Shown here piece after piece: positions 1 to 10,057 of a DNA stretch of 64,000 nt. Both the position numbers and the translations under genes were made by a program. The stretch comes from Monoplex corrugatus. Its lineage: Eukaryota > Mollusca > Gastropoda > Littorinimorpha > Ranellidae. The stretch is from positions 62,872,578 to 62,936,577 of the forward strand of contig CM060312.1 of NCBI GenBank assembly GCA_030674185.1, in the 5' to 3' direction. The notes beneath the pieces are model-generated. The model had not been told where the DNA came from. It did no database searches and saw only the letters and a program-made list of their open reading frames with translations. Position 1 is the first letter of the stretch. Every line of letters begins with the position of its first letter.

Positions 1-57
1 CGATTCTGCGCTTCAGAACTGCGGTACGCGGTTTTACCAATGTGCTAACGGGGCACA
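1..57 (-). repeat. tRNA-like 3' end of LINE copy A (cut by window edge)
   Basis: Read on the minus strand, the bases after the LINE stop codon are the same as in copy B: a short linker, then an A-box-like element (TTAGCACATTGG, at 37-48 on the plus strand). The B-box expected farther downstream lies outside the window. Finding the same junction in two independent insertions shows that the tRNA-like segment belongs either to the element's 3' end or to its preferred target. Confidence 0.6.
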
Positions 58-3000
58 CATCATCTGTAGGGAATTTAATCCTTATGAAGTTCACTTTTTT
101 CGTTCCTCCTTGCCCAGATCCAGCTTGAGCTCCTTTCTGCTGCCTCTGCCATCGCTTTAAGGGCTCTAGTCCTCTTCTTCCCAGAAATGGCGAGTTGTTT
201 CATGAGATCATAAGCGGAGGTGCCCACAAACCCTCTTGCCCCGACCTCTATGGCGAAGATTTTGACCCGCAGACCTGCTTTCTTCAGGGTGCTGGCAAGA
301 CCGGCGTATTTTTCGGTCTTGTAGATATGTGCTTCTTCCATTCTGCTTTCGTATGGCACAGTGAGTTCTATCAGAATCACTTGTTTCGAGGAGTCAGAGT
401 GGAGAGCGATGTCTGGTCTCATGCCTGTCTTGCTGATGACATCTGGGTAATTTCTCCACTCTGGGAGGTCTGCTGTACACTCCCAGTCGACTGCTCCATC
501 CAGAAGACCCTTTGGCAATGTGCTGGTTGTCATAGCACTTTCGGGCCAGACCTGTTTCCCTCCTGCTTTGTAGAACGTTGTCATAGCAATTGGTGCGTTT
601 GGGGTCATGGTTTTTTCGCTAACCACATCTGTGATCACTTTCAGAACTTGGTTGTGCCTCCATGTATACCTTCCTTGGGCTAGCGCTACTTTGCAAGAGC
701 TTAGGACATGTTCCACTGTTTGTTTCTTCTGACAGAGCGGACATGCTGGGTCGTCTGCTTTCCCCCATTTCACTAAGTTTGCATTCGAGGGGAGCAGGTC
801 ATATACAGATCTGAGGAGGAAGCTTATCCTTAGAGGAGCCATGTGCCACATATCGTTCCAGCTAAGACTTCTTTGGAGTGCACTGTCCCATGTTGTCCAT
901 TGCCCCTGTTGACCTTGCTGGACTGCCTTCTGCACTCCTTTGACATCTTCTTCTTCCTTCAACTCCTGTATGATCATGTCTCTTTTTTCCTTCCCTTTGG
1001 CTTTGGACCACCACTGCATTTTTGTTGCTCCCAGTCCCTGTCTGTTGGTTTGCGTGTGTCCAATTATTTCTTTGATGCTGAGGTTTCTCTTGGCATTGTT
1101 TACAGCCTCTTGGACTTTCCACTTTCTGCCAGTTCTCAGCTTTGGATGAACTGATCTCACGATATTGTCTTCCGATTCCTCCAGCATGCTCAACAGTCTT
1201 GCTTTTCCAACTTTGTATTCCTCCACTATGGATTTGAGAGGTAGCTTCAGCATTGCTTGACGACAGTAGAATGCAACATCAGTGAGACCAGGTGGGACAC
1301 CGAGCCATTTTCTTGTGTATTTGTTGATTTTGGCTTCCATTGCTTCGACTGTGCTGGTGCAAATGTCATAGATTAGCAGTGGCCACAGCAGCTTTGGTAT
1401 CAGCATGAACTGTAGACACCAGACTTTGTATTTGCCTGGCAGTCCGCAGTTATCTATTTTCTTCAGGCCTTCTTCTGCTGTTTGCTTGGTTTCACATCCC
1501 CTTTGTGTGTCTTTCAGGGAGTCATCATACCATCTTCCGAGACTTTTTACTGGCTCTTCTGTGACAGTGGGGATGGCTTGGTTGGCTACCATGAATTTGA
1601 CTGAATCTGCCACTTTTCCTTTTCGCAGTGAGAGACTTCGGGATTTCTTAGGTTTGAACCTCATTCTTGAAGAGGCCACCAGCTCATCCAGCTGCTTTAA
1701 GATTTGGTGTGTCTCTTCCTCATCCGTGGACAAGACTGTTGTGTCATCCATGAAAGCTTTCAGAGGAGGCATCTGGTATCCATCTCCCAGATTCACTGGA
1801 CCTGAACTCTTCATTGCAGCTTTCAAGATGACTTCCATTGCCAACACGAACAGTATGGGAGAGATTGCACAGCCCATTGCAATGCCCACCTCTAGGTCTA
1901 TCCAGTCCGTGGTGTATTCTTTGGTAGAGAACCGCATTGAGAACCCTTGGAAATACTTCCTCAGCATTGTTCGGATGTTTTCTGGGATGTGATACATTTC
2001 AAGAGCCAGCTGGATCATATCGTGTGGAACTGATCCATATGCATTCGCCAGATCAAGCCAAACTACGTCAATGTTTCTCTTCTCTGTTCTTGCTTTTTGG
2101 ATGGCATCCCAAATCAACGTGGCATGTTCCAAGCATCCAGGCATTCCTGGTATGCCTCCCTTTTGGACTGACATATCCAGATACTTGTTTTCAGTCAGGT
2201 ATTTTGTCAATCTTGCTGCCATAACAGAGAAGAAGATTTTCCCCTCGACGTTCAGAAGTGATATTGGCCTGAACTGATTGATGCTGCTGGAGTTCTGCTC
2301 CTTCGGAATGTACACTCCTTCAGCTCTCATCCATTGGTCGCTGATCTTCTGGTTCCTCCATGCTGATCGAATCATCTTGTGGAGCCACTCGAGCACTTTT
2401 GGGCATTTCTTGTAGAGCAGGTATGGTATTCCGTTTGGTCCAGGTGCTGACTTGGCTCTGGCTTTCTTTACTACGTTCTTCACTTCATCCAGTGTTGGTG
2501 GTTTGTTATTGAATTTTCCTTCTGGCGCTGCAGGCCAGACCAGATTCTGGATTTCAAGTGGTGCCTCGCGCTGAGAATCGGAATATGTTTCCCTGAGATG
2601 CTGCTCTAGGGTTTCCTTGCCCACTGTGAGAGTCCCTGATTTGGGTTGTTCAAACAGCTTTCTTGAAAAGTCAAAGGGATCTTTGAAGAAACGATCTTGA
2701 GTCTTCTTCTTTTTGCTCTTTCTTCGCCTTGCTGATTCCACTTTGCTGAGAGCATTGTGTTTGGCCTTCAGATCTTTCCAGAGTTCCAGGAGCCCTTGCT
2801 TCTCGAATTCTGAGGCAGTTTTCATTCGCTTTTTAAGCTTCCTTTTCTCCCTCCGGATGCTCTCCATCTGTTGCTGTCTTCTGGATTTCTGGGGGGGCGT
2901 TTTTGTCTTTGGCTGCTTCACTCCATAAGTGTCCCTGCAGATAGAGTATATGATGTCTCCGTATGTGTCAAGTTTGTGTTCCAGCGTACTGTTCCCTATT

Positions 3001-3184
3001 AGCGCATTCAGCTTAAGGACAAGTTCCTCATCTAATTTCTCCCATTGTTCTTTTGCACCGGCAGGCGGCAAATTGAGTTTTCCACGTTTGGCGTTAAGAG
3101 CTTGTGCAAAATCCGCATCAGAACCGTCAGCGTGGATGTCCTTGGCACTATGGTTTAATTCCTGGCCTTGGTCATCCAACGTCT
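1..3184 (-). mobile_element. RLE-type non-LTR retrotransposon (LINE), copy A, 5'-truncated
   Basis: This is a minus-strand copy of the element also present at about 15976-19500 on the plus strand. Homology stops abruptly at 3184: the two copies share the bases read as ETLDDQGQELN, then diverge. Copy A therefore lacks the N-terminal zinc finger and 5' UTR seen in copy B. The 3' end runs off the left edge of the window, inside the tRNA-like segment. The reading frame has no stop or frameshift over more than 1000 codons, so the insertion is young. The 5' truncation is the usual result of incomplete target-primed reverse transcription. Confidence 0.9.
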
Positions 3185-3200
3185 CATGTATTATCAGCAC
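75..3200 (-). CDS. Reverse transcriptase / restriction-like endonuclease polyprotein of a LINE (N-terminally truncated)
   Basis: The element-derived reading frame covers 75-3184. The first few codons, up to an in-frame ATG, come from flanking DNA, so the natural N-terminus is missing. The protein should nick target DNA and reverse-transcribe the element RNA. Visible parts in order are a lysine/arginine-rich segment, the RT start (APGPNGIPYLLYKK), RT motif A (WLDLANAYGSVPH), motif B (GCAISPILFVLAMEV) and the catalytic box FMDD instead of the common YADD. A C-x2-C-x7-H-x4-C knuckle follows (CPLC...H...C). The last part is a restriction-like endonuclease signature, RPD followed by 14 residues and the E of LIELTVPYE. 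The CCHC knuckle plus PD-x14-E arrangement is that of RLE LINEs (R2/NeSL/R4/Hero-type). The exact clade is not settled. It differs from copy B at about ten residues, none in these motifs. Confidence 0.88.
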   Translation of the reverse strand: MLIIHETLDDQGQELNHSAKDIHADGSDADFAQALNAKRGKLNLPPAGAKEQWEKLDEELVLKLNALIGNSTLEHKLDTYGDIIYSICRDTYGVKQPKTKTPPQKSRRQQQMESIRREKRKLKKRMKTASEFEKQGLLELWKDLKAKHNALSKVESARRRKSKKKKTQDRFFKDPFDFSRKLFEQPKSGTLTVGKETLEQHLRETYSDSQREAPLEIQNLVWPAAPEGKFNNKPPTLDEVKNVVKKARAKSAPGPNGIPYLLYKKCPKVLEWLHKMIRSAWRNQKISDQWMRAEGVYIPKEQNSSSINQFRPISLLNVEGKIFFSVMAARLTKYLTENKYLDMSVQKGGIPGMPGCLEHATLIWDAIQKARTEKRNIDVVWLDLANAYGSVPHDMIQLALEMYHIPENIRTMLRKYFQGFSMRFSTKEYTTDWIDLEVGIAMGCAISPILFVLAMEVILKAAMKSSGPVNLGDGYQMPPLKAFMDDTTVLSTDEEETHQILKQLDELVASSRMRFKPKKSRSLSLRKGKVADSVKFMVANQAIPTVTEEPVKSLGRWYDDSLKDTQRGCETKQTAEEGLKKIDNCGLPGKYKVWCLQFMLIPKLLWPLLIYDICTSTVEAMEAKINKYTRKWLGVPPGLTDVAFYCRQAMLKLPLKSIVEEYKVGKARLLSMLEESEDNIVRSVHPKLRTGRKWKVQEAVNNAKRNLSIKEIIGHTQTNRQGLGATKMQWWSKAKGKEKRDMIIQELKEEEDVKGVQKAVQQGQQGQWTTWDSALQRSLSWNDMWHMAPLRISFLLRSVYDLLPSNANLVKWGKADDPACPLCQKKQTVEHVLSSCKVALAQGRYTWRHNQVLKVITDVVSEKTMTPNAPIAMTTFYKAGGKQVWPESAMTTSTLPKGLLDGAVDWECTADLPEWRNYPDVISKTGMRPDIALHSDSSKQVILIELTVPYESRMEEAHIYKTEKYAGLASTLKKAGLRVKIFAIEVGARGFVGTSAYDLMKQLAISGKKRTRALKAMAEAAERSSSWIWARRNEKSELHKD

Positions 3201-3914
3201 TGCGGAAATTGGCTCAGATTCTGTAACGTTTCATGTTTTTTTTCCTCTCACGATCGCTTCAGTTTTTATTTCTTTTGCCATTTCTATGTTTGTGAGATGA
3301 CTTCAAGCCAGAGTCTTGGGCGTCAATGGTTCATGAGGGGCTGTTTTTGAGAGAGACATAATGATGATATTCACGTGAACCAAGGTGGGTTTTGGAATCC
3401 CTCTCATTCAGTCTGGATCGATGGTATTTTATAATTGTCGTGGATGTACGTTTGGACAAATAGCAAGTTATGATAATGAAGTCTGCCTCGAGTCAGTATG
3501 AAACAAAATAATTTTGTTTGTTTGTTTTTCTTTGTTTCTTTGTATTTTGTTTGTTTGTTTTGTGTTTGTTTGTTTGTTTTTGAAGGACATTCGGTGAAAG
3601 AGGATCTTACAAAAAGCTCCACCTTTCTCTCTTACTTTATTTTCATTCTAAGTCCATCTCATCTTTTGGCGTAGTGGTTAGCATAATTCCTGGGATGTTT
3701 ATGCCAGCTCTCCAACATATCACTAAGGACTTGATCGTTTTGTAAATGTAACAGTCTTACCTGGGGCTGCCCACAGAGTGCTGTTAATAGATAAGAAGTC
3801 ACCAAGCAGAGAAAACTGCACACGACTGTGCAGTAGTGTGTCCACCAGTGTCTCGTCAGCGTCAGTATGCACTGGACATTACCTTTTATTATAACCATCA
3901 CTGACGACAATAAC
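3185..3914. other. Unassigned spacer with (TTTG)n tract
   Basis: No supported gene. 3510-3585 is an impure TTTG tract that shows up as a run of KQTNKQ-type residues in spurious frames. At about 3665-3680 there is a lone tRNA A-box-like string (GGCGTAGTGGTTAGC) with no B-box downstream. It may be a SINE relic but is too weak to call. Confidence 0.6.
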
Positions 3915-3937
3915 TGTTCATCATCATCATCATCATT

Positions 3938-3971
<34 letters not shown>

Positions 3972-4207
3972 CCACCAACAACAACACCATATTTATCCTC
4001 CTGCTCTTCCTCCTCCTCCTCCTCATCACAACCACCACCACCACCACCACCACCATATTCCTCCTCCTCCTCCTCAACATCATCATCTTCACCACCACCA
4101 CCACCATCTTCCTCCTCCTCTTTCTCCTCTTCCTCCTCCACTTCAACATTATCATCATCATCATTATCATCATCATCATCATCACCACCACCATCCTCAT
4201 CATCACA
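3915..4207. repeat. Compound trinucleotide array (CAT/CCT/CCA)n
   Basis: About 290 bp of interrupted triplets: CAT runs, then CTC/CCT runs, CCA runs and CAT again. Because everything is in multiples of three, all six frames look open and give poly-Ser, poly-Asp/Glu and poly-Val proteins. These frames are artefacts of the repeat. Confidence 0.9.
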
Positions 4208-4254
4208 ATGTTTTCATTTTCTTTTTCATGCTTCATTAAAGTCGATCTCTTGTC

Positions 4255-4330
4255 TCTCTTCCTACATATGTCTGTCTATCTGTTTGCTTGCCTGTCTGTC
4301 TGTCCACCAGTCTGTCTGTCTGCCTGTCTG
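4255..4330. repeat. (TGTC)n-type tract
   Basis: Impure run of TCTG/TGTC tetranucleotides directly upstream of the degenerate 32-bp minisatellite. Confidence 0.75.
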
Positions 4331-4706
4331 TGATGATCGTGCTGAAGAGAATGCTACATTTGTGATGACTGTACCAATGACGGTGTTGTATTAGAGATGA
4401 CCATGCCATTGAAGGTGTTGTACAAGCTATACTAATGATGACTATATCATTATCAGTGCTGATCATTCCGATGAATGTATTGCATTCTTGATGTTCATGT
4501 AAATAAAAGTGTAGTAGTGGTGATCATACCAATTTGTTTGTATTAATATTGACCATACCAGTGAAGATGTATTAGTGATGATCATGCCAATGAACGTGTC
4601 ATATTAATGATGATCATACCAACGAAGGTTATGAATTAGTAATGATTATACCAGTGAAAATGCATTAGTCATGATCTTACCAGTAAAGATGTTGTTATAG
4701 TGATGA
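4330..4706 (+). repeat. Degenerate ~32-bp minisatellite, about 11-12 monomers
   Basis: A diverged monomer recurs throughout. Its recognisable parts are GTGATGATCATACCA, then ATGAAGGTGT, then a short T/A-rich end (TATTA). Period is about 24-40 bp because of indels, and one monomer is much longer. The array lies between a TGTC tract and a long (TG)n. Similarity between monomers is low, so the array is old or was never homogenised. Confidence 0.6.
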
Positions 4707-4730
4707 CAAATGAAAGTATATTAAAAGTAA

Positions 4731-4744
4731 ATGTGTGTGTGTGT

Positions 4745-4823
<79 letters not shown>

Positions 4824-4845
4824 TGTGAGTGTGAGTGTGTGTGTA

Positions 4846-4915
<70 letters not shown>

Positions 4916-4920
4916 TGTAA
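4731..4920. repeat. (TG)n microsatellite, interrupted
   Basis: About 190 bp of TG dinucleotides with a few GA/TA interruptions near 4820-4850. Confidence 0.95.
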
Positions 4921-5229
4921 CATGTATGCTGTCTTTATTAAAACCATACTCATCATGTGACATCCTTTGCCCTACACCCCAAGATGAGTATGAGCCTATG
5001 GCTAAAATGCATTGAACATTGAATTCTGAATTGTCTGAGAGGGCTGGATTTAAAAAGCATTACTGTGCTTATGCCACTGAGCTCGATAAACAATGTGTGT
5101 TCTTGTTCTTATTTTTGTGCGTGTTAGTTCTCCAGGACCTTTTGTTTTGCCCTTTTCCATTTTTTGTTCTGTTTTATTTGTTTTTGACTTTTTACTTCGT
5201 TTGTTTTATTTGGTTTGGTTTGATTTAGT

Positions 5230-5450
5230 TTGGTCTCTCTCCCTCCCTGCCGTCTCTTTCTCTCTCTCTCTCTCTCTCTCCTCCCTCTCTCTTTCTCTCC
5301 AAGGACTAGCTCTAAAGTGTTCGTTCTGAAGTCTGGACTCTCTGTCTCTCTGTCTCTGTCTGTCTGTCTGTCTATCGCTCTCTCTCTCTCTTGTCTCTCT
5401 CTTGTCTCTCTCTTGCTCTCTCTCAATCTCTCTCTGCCTGTCTGATCCTT
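5230..5450. repeat. Polypyrimidine (TC)n/(TCTG)n tract
   Basis: CT-rich run with TCTG segments, forming the upstream part of the dispersed repeat that recurs at 25930-26340. Confidence 0.8.
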
Positions 5451-5499
5451 TCTCTGTCCCTGTTGCTGAGGACTTTTTGTTTGTTTGGTTGGTTTTTGT

Positions 5500-5740
5500 T
5501 TGTTTGTTTGTCTGGCCTGGCTTTCTTTTGCTTAATCTAGTTTGACAGTTTCCGTCCTCAATCCGAGTTGGCTGTGGCCGTACTTGTGAGCTTGACGAGA
5601 GTTTGATGACTAGCCAGTGGGAAAGGAAATTGGACAGCCATCTCTCTGCCCCTTTCAACTTGACGAGAATGCAGGCATCGCTGCCCTGTTATTTGTTGTG
5701 AGTTTTATTTTATTGCTGCGTTTTATGACCAGTTTCTTTT
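5500..5740 (+). repeat. Dispersed repeat 'R', copy 1
   Basis: About 215 bp nearly identical to 26092-26310. The shared segment includes GTTGGCTGTGGCCGTACTTG and GATGACTAGCCAGTGGGAAA. Looser similarity (TTTG runs, then CT-rich DNA) extends upstream in both copies. A third, shorter piece is at 7440-7515. There is no coding capacity and no tRNA boxes. The class is unknown. Confidence 0.75.
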
Positions 5741-6554
5741 ATCAATTTTCTCTCTCTGTTTCATTCTGTATTTGTTTGTCTGTCCTTCTATGTCTGATAT
5801 TCTGTGGATGTATTTGTAACTTCCTTAAGTCAAACTCCTAATTCTCAAGAAGTCCAAATCCTTGTAGTCATTATGCAAGATGAAAACAGACATAGTCTGG
5901 TTAATGAAGCTTTGATGAAGCTGCCTAACAAGCAGATGGTTGATATAATGATAAAAAGAATTGTTAAATATAATAAAAGGAGAATGTTATCTTGACGGCA
6001 AATGTATTTCTTCATTTCAGGACTTTCAGATCATTGCTGATGTTAATCATTTCTACCCACAAAACCCATGATGGTACAAATACACATATTTAAAAAAAAA
6101 CTAAAGAGACGTTTGTGTATGTCTAACGGTGTCGACATACTTGTCTTCTGTTCCCTGTCTGTTTTTGTCTGTTTGTCTAACTGCCTTCTATAATGAAAGA
6201 GTTTCTTTATTGGAGTTAGTCAATTATCTAACAAGTGATGTTTCAGTCTTGCCACGAACTTCTTCAGGCATAGGGAATATGTAGATGACTATCCCTGTCG
6301 TTAAGGAGTTAGTGGTGATCACGTGGTGTAAGTACTTGTTTAGCCACGACTGGCAGTTCATATATGCTGTCTCTGTTCATGGATGACTTGCTCTCCATGA
6401 TTTCCTGTGTTTCTATCATTTTCGTCTGGATGTGTGATTTTCAGACATCTAAATGTCAATGTTTCCTCATGACACTTGGTATCCTGTTTCTTCGTAGTTC
6501 TCTCCCACTCCCTTTGTGGATTTTACATTTTTTCTTGATGTGCTAGCGTTTTGG

Positions 6555-6557
<3 letters not shown>
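5741..6557. other. Unassigned, no supported feature
   Basis: AT-rich single-copy-looking DNA. The short open frames here (about 60 codons) have no recognisable motif and are not supported. Confidence 0.6.
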
Positions 6558-6629
<72 letters not shown>

Positions 6630-6630
6630 C
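6558..6630. repeat. (CT)n microsatellite
   Basis: About 70 bp of nearly pure CT. Confidence 0.95.
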
Positions 6631-6754
6631 GGTGCTACTAATTTTGGTTCTCCAACATACATCCAAATTTGCCAAAACGAAAGTCATCACGAGAGCAGGA
6701 CATGAAGGCCACGAAGTCCGAGGTCTCTTTTGCAATGCTAAGATGATAGATAAG

Positions 6755-6862
6755 AATGGAAATGATAGAGATGACTATGGAATTTTGTTTTGGATTGGGA
6801 CTGTTTGACAGGGCTGCGGTTTTTGCTTCTTTTATGATACGTTCTGGTGTCAACCAAGTTTG
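6755..6862 (-). repeat. tRNA-derived SINE, 3' body fragment
   Basis: On the minus strand this matches the 3' body of the SINE at 26546-26930. The shared string is GGGACTGTTTGACAGGGCTG, compared with GAGACTGTGTGACAGGGCTG, followed by CTGGTGTCAACCA. Together with the 5' half at 7515-7740, also minus, it could be one SINE split by about 650 bp of later sequence. Confidence 0.6.
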
Positions 6863-6879
6863 CTTTGCTTTGTTTTGTT

Positions 6880-7004
6880 TGATCTCTCTCTCTCTCTGTC
6901 CCTCACGCACTCTCTCTTTCCCTCCCCCTCTCTCTCTCGCACGCAGACACCCACACACACTCACACCCACACACAGGCACGCACCCCCCCCCCCACAGAG
7001 GAGG

Positions 7005-7042
<38 letters not shown>

Positions 7043-7060
7043 CAGAGAGGATGCTGAGCT
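6880..7060. repeat. Compound microsatellite (CT)n-(CA)n-(C)n-(GA)n
   Basis: CT, CACTC/CACA, a C-run at about 6985-6996, then GA/GACA. Confidence 0.85.
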
Positions 7061-7108
7061 GGAGTACTATTAGACATGTGGCCTTTGACCCAATTTGTCA
7101 TTCTTTCT

Positions 7109-7141
7109 CATCATCATCATCATCAGGTGCCCTGCCACATG
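7109..7141 (-). mobile_element. LINE-C 3' tip (about 33 bp)
   Basis: CATCAT repeats followed by CAGGTGCCCTGCC, identical to the 3' terminus of the LINE-C copies at 39225 and 24850. It is an extreme 5' truncation leaving only the tail and the last codons. The neighbourhood also has a direct repeat (GTGGCCTTTGACCCAA at 7078; GTGACCCTTGACCCAA at 7292). Confidence 0.55.
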
Positions 7142-7161
7142 TCATTCTTTCTATCTGACCT

Positions 7162-7163
<2 letters not shown>

Positions 7164-7257
<94 letters not shown>
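7164..7257. repeat. (CA)n microsatellite
   Basis: About 94 bp of pure CA. Confidence 0.97.
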
Positions 7258-7439
7258 TGTGCTAAGCTAGGGTACGCTCAGCCTGTTTGGCATGTGACCC
7301 TTGACCCAAGATGTCATTCTCTCTAAGCACGTGGCTCGTCCTGGTCACGAACACGAGGCTGTTAAACTGGGAACCCCTCTGCCTCTGGCTGCTGAATTCG
7401 TCGAGAAAAATCGTTCATATGACACAAATTGTTAGAAAA

Positions 7440-7515
7440 AAAGTTTGATGACTAGCCAGTGAGAAAAAAATGGACAGCCTTTTCTCTGCCCCTTTCATCT
7501 TGATAAAAAGATCTG
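7440..7515 (+). repeat. Dispersed repeat 'R', short fragment
   Basis: Matches the core of the R repeats at 5500 and 26092 (TTTGATGACTAGCCAGTGAG, then TGGACAGCC and CTGCCCCTTTCA). It abuts the 3' side of the SINE 5' half. Confidence 0.65.
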
Positions 7516-7740
7516 GATGTTGACCAGGTAACTGAGCAACAGTCTTATTGATGCATGCTTGTAGTGGATCAGACTTGACTGTATGGTTGTAGTATATTCA
7601 GTGAGCACGTAGTATGCTCAACTTTGGGAAGGAGTTGGTTGAGACAAAAATTCCAGAATACCATGAACTGATCGGGATTCAAACCTCCAACCTTCTGGTC
7701 ATCAGTCCATTGTGTTGGATATTTGGCCATAGTGACTGGT
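7515..7740 (-). repeat. tRNA-derived SINE, 5' half
   Basis: On the minus strand this aligns with the start of the SINE at 26546. It opens ACCAGTCACTATGGCC and has CAATGGACTGATGACC. The B-box-like GGTTTGAATCCC is at 7674-7685. The body follows (AAGTTGAGCATACTACG, then CATACAGTCAAGTCT). The A-box is eroded, so it is unlikely to be transcribed. Confidence 0.65.
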
Positions 7741-8250
7741 ACCTCTTTCGTTCTCTTCCAGGAATTTCAGAGAGACAAATTGATTCATATTGACATTCAC
7801 TGAGGTATTGGATTGCCAGTGGAAGAAATGCTCCTTCCGTTTGAAAACAAGCAAACAAACAAACAGAAGAACAAACAACAACAAATGTCTAAATTGGTAG
7901 TCTATATTGGACACATGCCATAAGCAAAATACGGAGATAGAAGCAGCAACGGGAACACAAGCAGTGTTTATGAAACAGTTGCACAGGTAGCAATAGCATT
8001 GTAACAGTAGTATTGGTATAAAAGACAGTACTAACAAACTTAAAAAAAATGGTAGCGATGTTCTAATAACAGTAGTTTATCATCAAAGCAATAATAGCTA
8101 TGGGCCTACTGTTGTTGTGATAACAACGATAACAAGCAAGACAACGACATTGGCAAGAACAACACAAAGCATCAATAACAACACTATCTTCACCAGGAAG
8201 TAAGGGAAGAAGCAGAAGAAGAAAAAGAAGACCTACAAAACACGATTACC
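7741..8250. other. Unassigned, no supported feature
   Basis: AT-rich DNA with short (AAAC)n and (AAC)n patches. No gene. Confidence 0.6.
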
Positions 8251-8251
8251 T

Positions 8252-8316
8252 CCACCACCACCATCACACCACCACCACCACCACCACCACCACCACCACC
8301 ACCACCACCACCACCA
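8252..8316. repeat. (CCA)n microsatellite
   Basis: About 60 bp of CCA triplets. Confidence 0.95.
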
Positions 8317-8450
8317 TCTCCATCTCCAATAACCAAAAACAGGAAGAAGAACAGGCCCAGCAGTTGAAACAACAACAAGAGCAATGAAAAGAGTAACCAC
8401 GGGAACTGTACACATTTCTCATTTCTATGCATTTACATAGCTGCTTTCAT

Positions 8451-8543
<93 letters not shown>
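8451..8543. repeat. (CA)n microsatellite
   Basis: About 90 bp of CA. Confidence 0.97.
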
Positions 8544-8546
<3 letters not shown>

Positions 8547-8837
8547 ACACCACACACACCATACACACATAGAAAAGAACAGAACAAAACCTGTGAAAAA
8601 ACTCGTTTTGTGAGGAAATAAATCCGCCAACGCACAAAGAATTATGCAAGGACGAGGGGAGATCAATAATTCTTATAGATCAGTGAAACTGCACTGGCCC
8701 TTAAAAACAAGAAAAGCCACACTGGACCTGCCATTCTAGAGACATTTCTGTCCAAACTCTTTTCTCCAACCCGAACGTAATTTGAAAAGTTGTCCTCCAT
8801 AAGGAAGTGAAAGGGGTTTATAGAGAAATGGAGCGCT

Positions 8838-8919
<82 letters not shown>

Positions 8920-9145
8920 CAGAATGACAATGGCGATAACAATATTTTCTAAACCATTTTTAAACATGTAATTGTTCTTATATATCATTCTCTCCCCCAC
9001 CTCTATCCCTCCACCCACACACAGAGGAACAATGGCTATAACACTATATTTTCTAAGCCACTTTTCAGTCTTGTCAATGCTCTTATGTATCATGCCTAAA
9101 ATAAAAAATACAAATAAAGATATACATCGATGAATCAATAAATCA

Positions 9146-9179
<34 letters not shown>

Positions 9180-9315
9180 AGACAGAGAGAGAAAGAGAGA
9201 GACAGAGACAGAGAGAGAATGACAATGGCAATAACACTATTCTCTGAGCATTTTTAAACTTGCAATTGTTCTTATATATCATCCCTGAGAGAGAGAGACA
9301 GGCAGGCAGACAGAC

Positions 9316-9373
<58 letters not shown>

Positions 9374-9375
9374 TT
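8838..9375. repeat. (GA)n tracts separating three copies of a ~68-bp unit
   Basis: GA/GACA tracts at 8838-8922, 9148-9217 and 9287-9375 alternate with three related segments starting near 8923, 9027 and 9218. Each segment reads AATGACAATGGC-ATAACACTAT, then TTTTTAAAC, then TTGTTCTTATATATCAT. The first and third are most alike. This looks like a tandem repeat whose internal GA tract expanded. Confidence 0.75.
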
Positions 9376-9706
9376 TGTAGGATTATTAGGGTGACTTTTT
9401 AATCTTTCAAGAGTTTACCTGGACGGAATCATTACAGCAGCGTAGCCAACCAAATAGTAGTTTGTATCATGGCGAACTCCCGGTTTAGTTGCTATTAAAG
9501 TATTATGAAACAAAGTTTCCTGGCCAGCAGGGTACAAAGGAAAGAGGGACAGCGCTACAAGAGAGTGGAAGAGTAGAAAGCTGATCATTCACCAGTTGTG
9601 CTTTGTTGATTACCTAAAGGTAGCCCTACCTGTCCTGACGTTTGGATTTCAGGGTGACACTAAGATCCTCAAGGTGCAGTCACTATATCTAATTGTGTCT
9701 TATCCT
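9376..9706. other. Unassigned, no supported feature
   Basis: No open frame of note and no recognised repeat. Confidence 0.6.
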
Positions 9707-9899
9707 TTAACCTTTTGACTCCCGCATCCTATCCACTAACTGTAAAAACTTAATCCTTAGATTCCATCATCCTATCCACCAGCTTCCTGCAGGATGCTGG
9801 TGGATAGGGTGAGAGAATCAAAGGGTTAAGTTTTTGCGTCGCTAGCATGGTTGGCAATGCAGGATACTGATGGACAGGGTGTAGGAGTCAAAGGGTTAA
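9707..9899. mobile_element. piggyBac-like MITE (193 bp), TTAA-flanked
   Basis: The ends are TTAACC(C)TTTTGACTCC and its inverted partner GGAGTCAAAGGGTTAA, with further internal foldback (CTATCCACCAGC against GCTGGTGGATAG). The copy at 41090-41282 has exactly the same length. TTAA target duplication with termini starting CCCTTT fits the piggyBac superfamily. There is no coding capacity, so it would depend on a transposase elsewhere. Decayed relatives are at 37143, 48523, 55063 and 60427. Confidence 0.75.
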
Positions 9900-9947
9900 C
9901 CTTGTGAAATAGTCTTTTCCTATTGGGATAAGCTTTCTTAGTCCTAA

Positions 9948-9952
<5 letters not shown>

Positions 9953-10038
<86 letters not shown>

Positions 10039-10057
10039 AAAACACACACACACAAAA
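9953..10057. repeat. (CA)n microsatellite, interrupted
   Basis: CA runs broken by AACATA and AAACA. Confidence 0.95.

Noticed and set aside
1405..1992. 195-codon plus-strand frame opposite the LINE ORF, and its twin at 17467-18054
   Set aside because: Antisense shadow of the LINE reverse transcriptase; it persists only because the two copies are nearly identical.
3665..3760. tRNA or SINE head at GGCGTAGTGGTTAGC
   Set aside because: Only the A-box is present; no B-box or repeated body found downstream.
3867..4394. 175-codon Ser/Pro-rich frame and antisense Asp/Glu and Val/Met frames
   Set aside because: Produced entirely by the CAT/CCT/CCA triplet array, which leaves every frame open.
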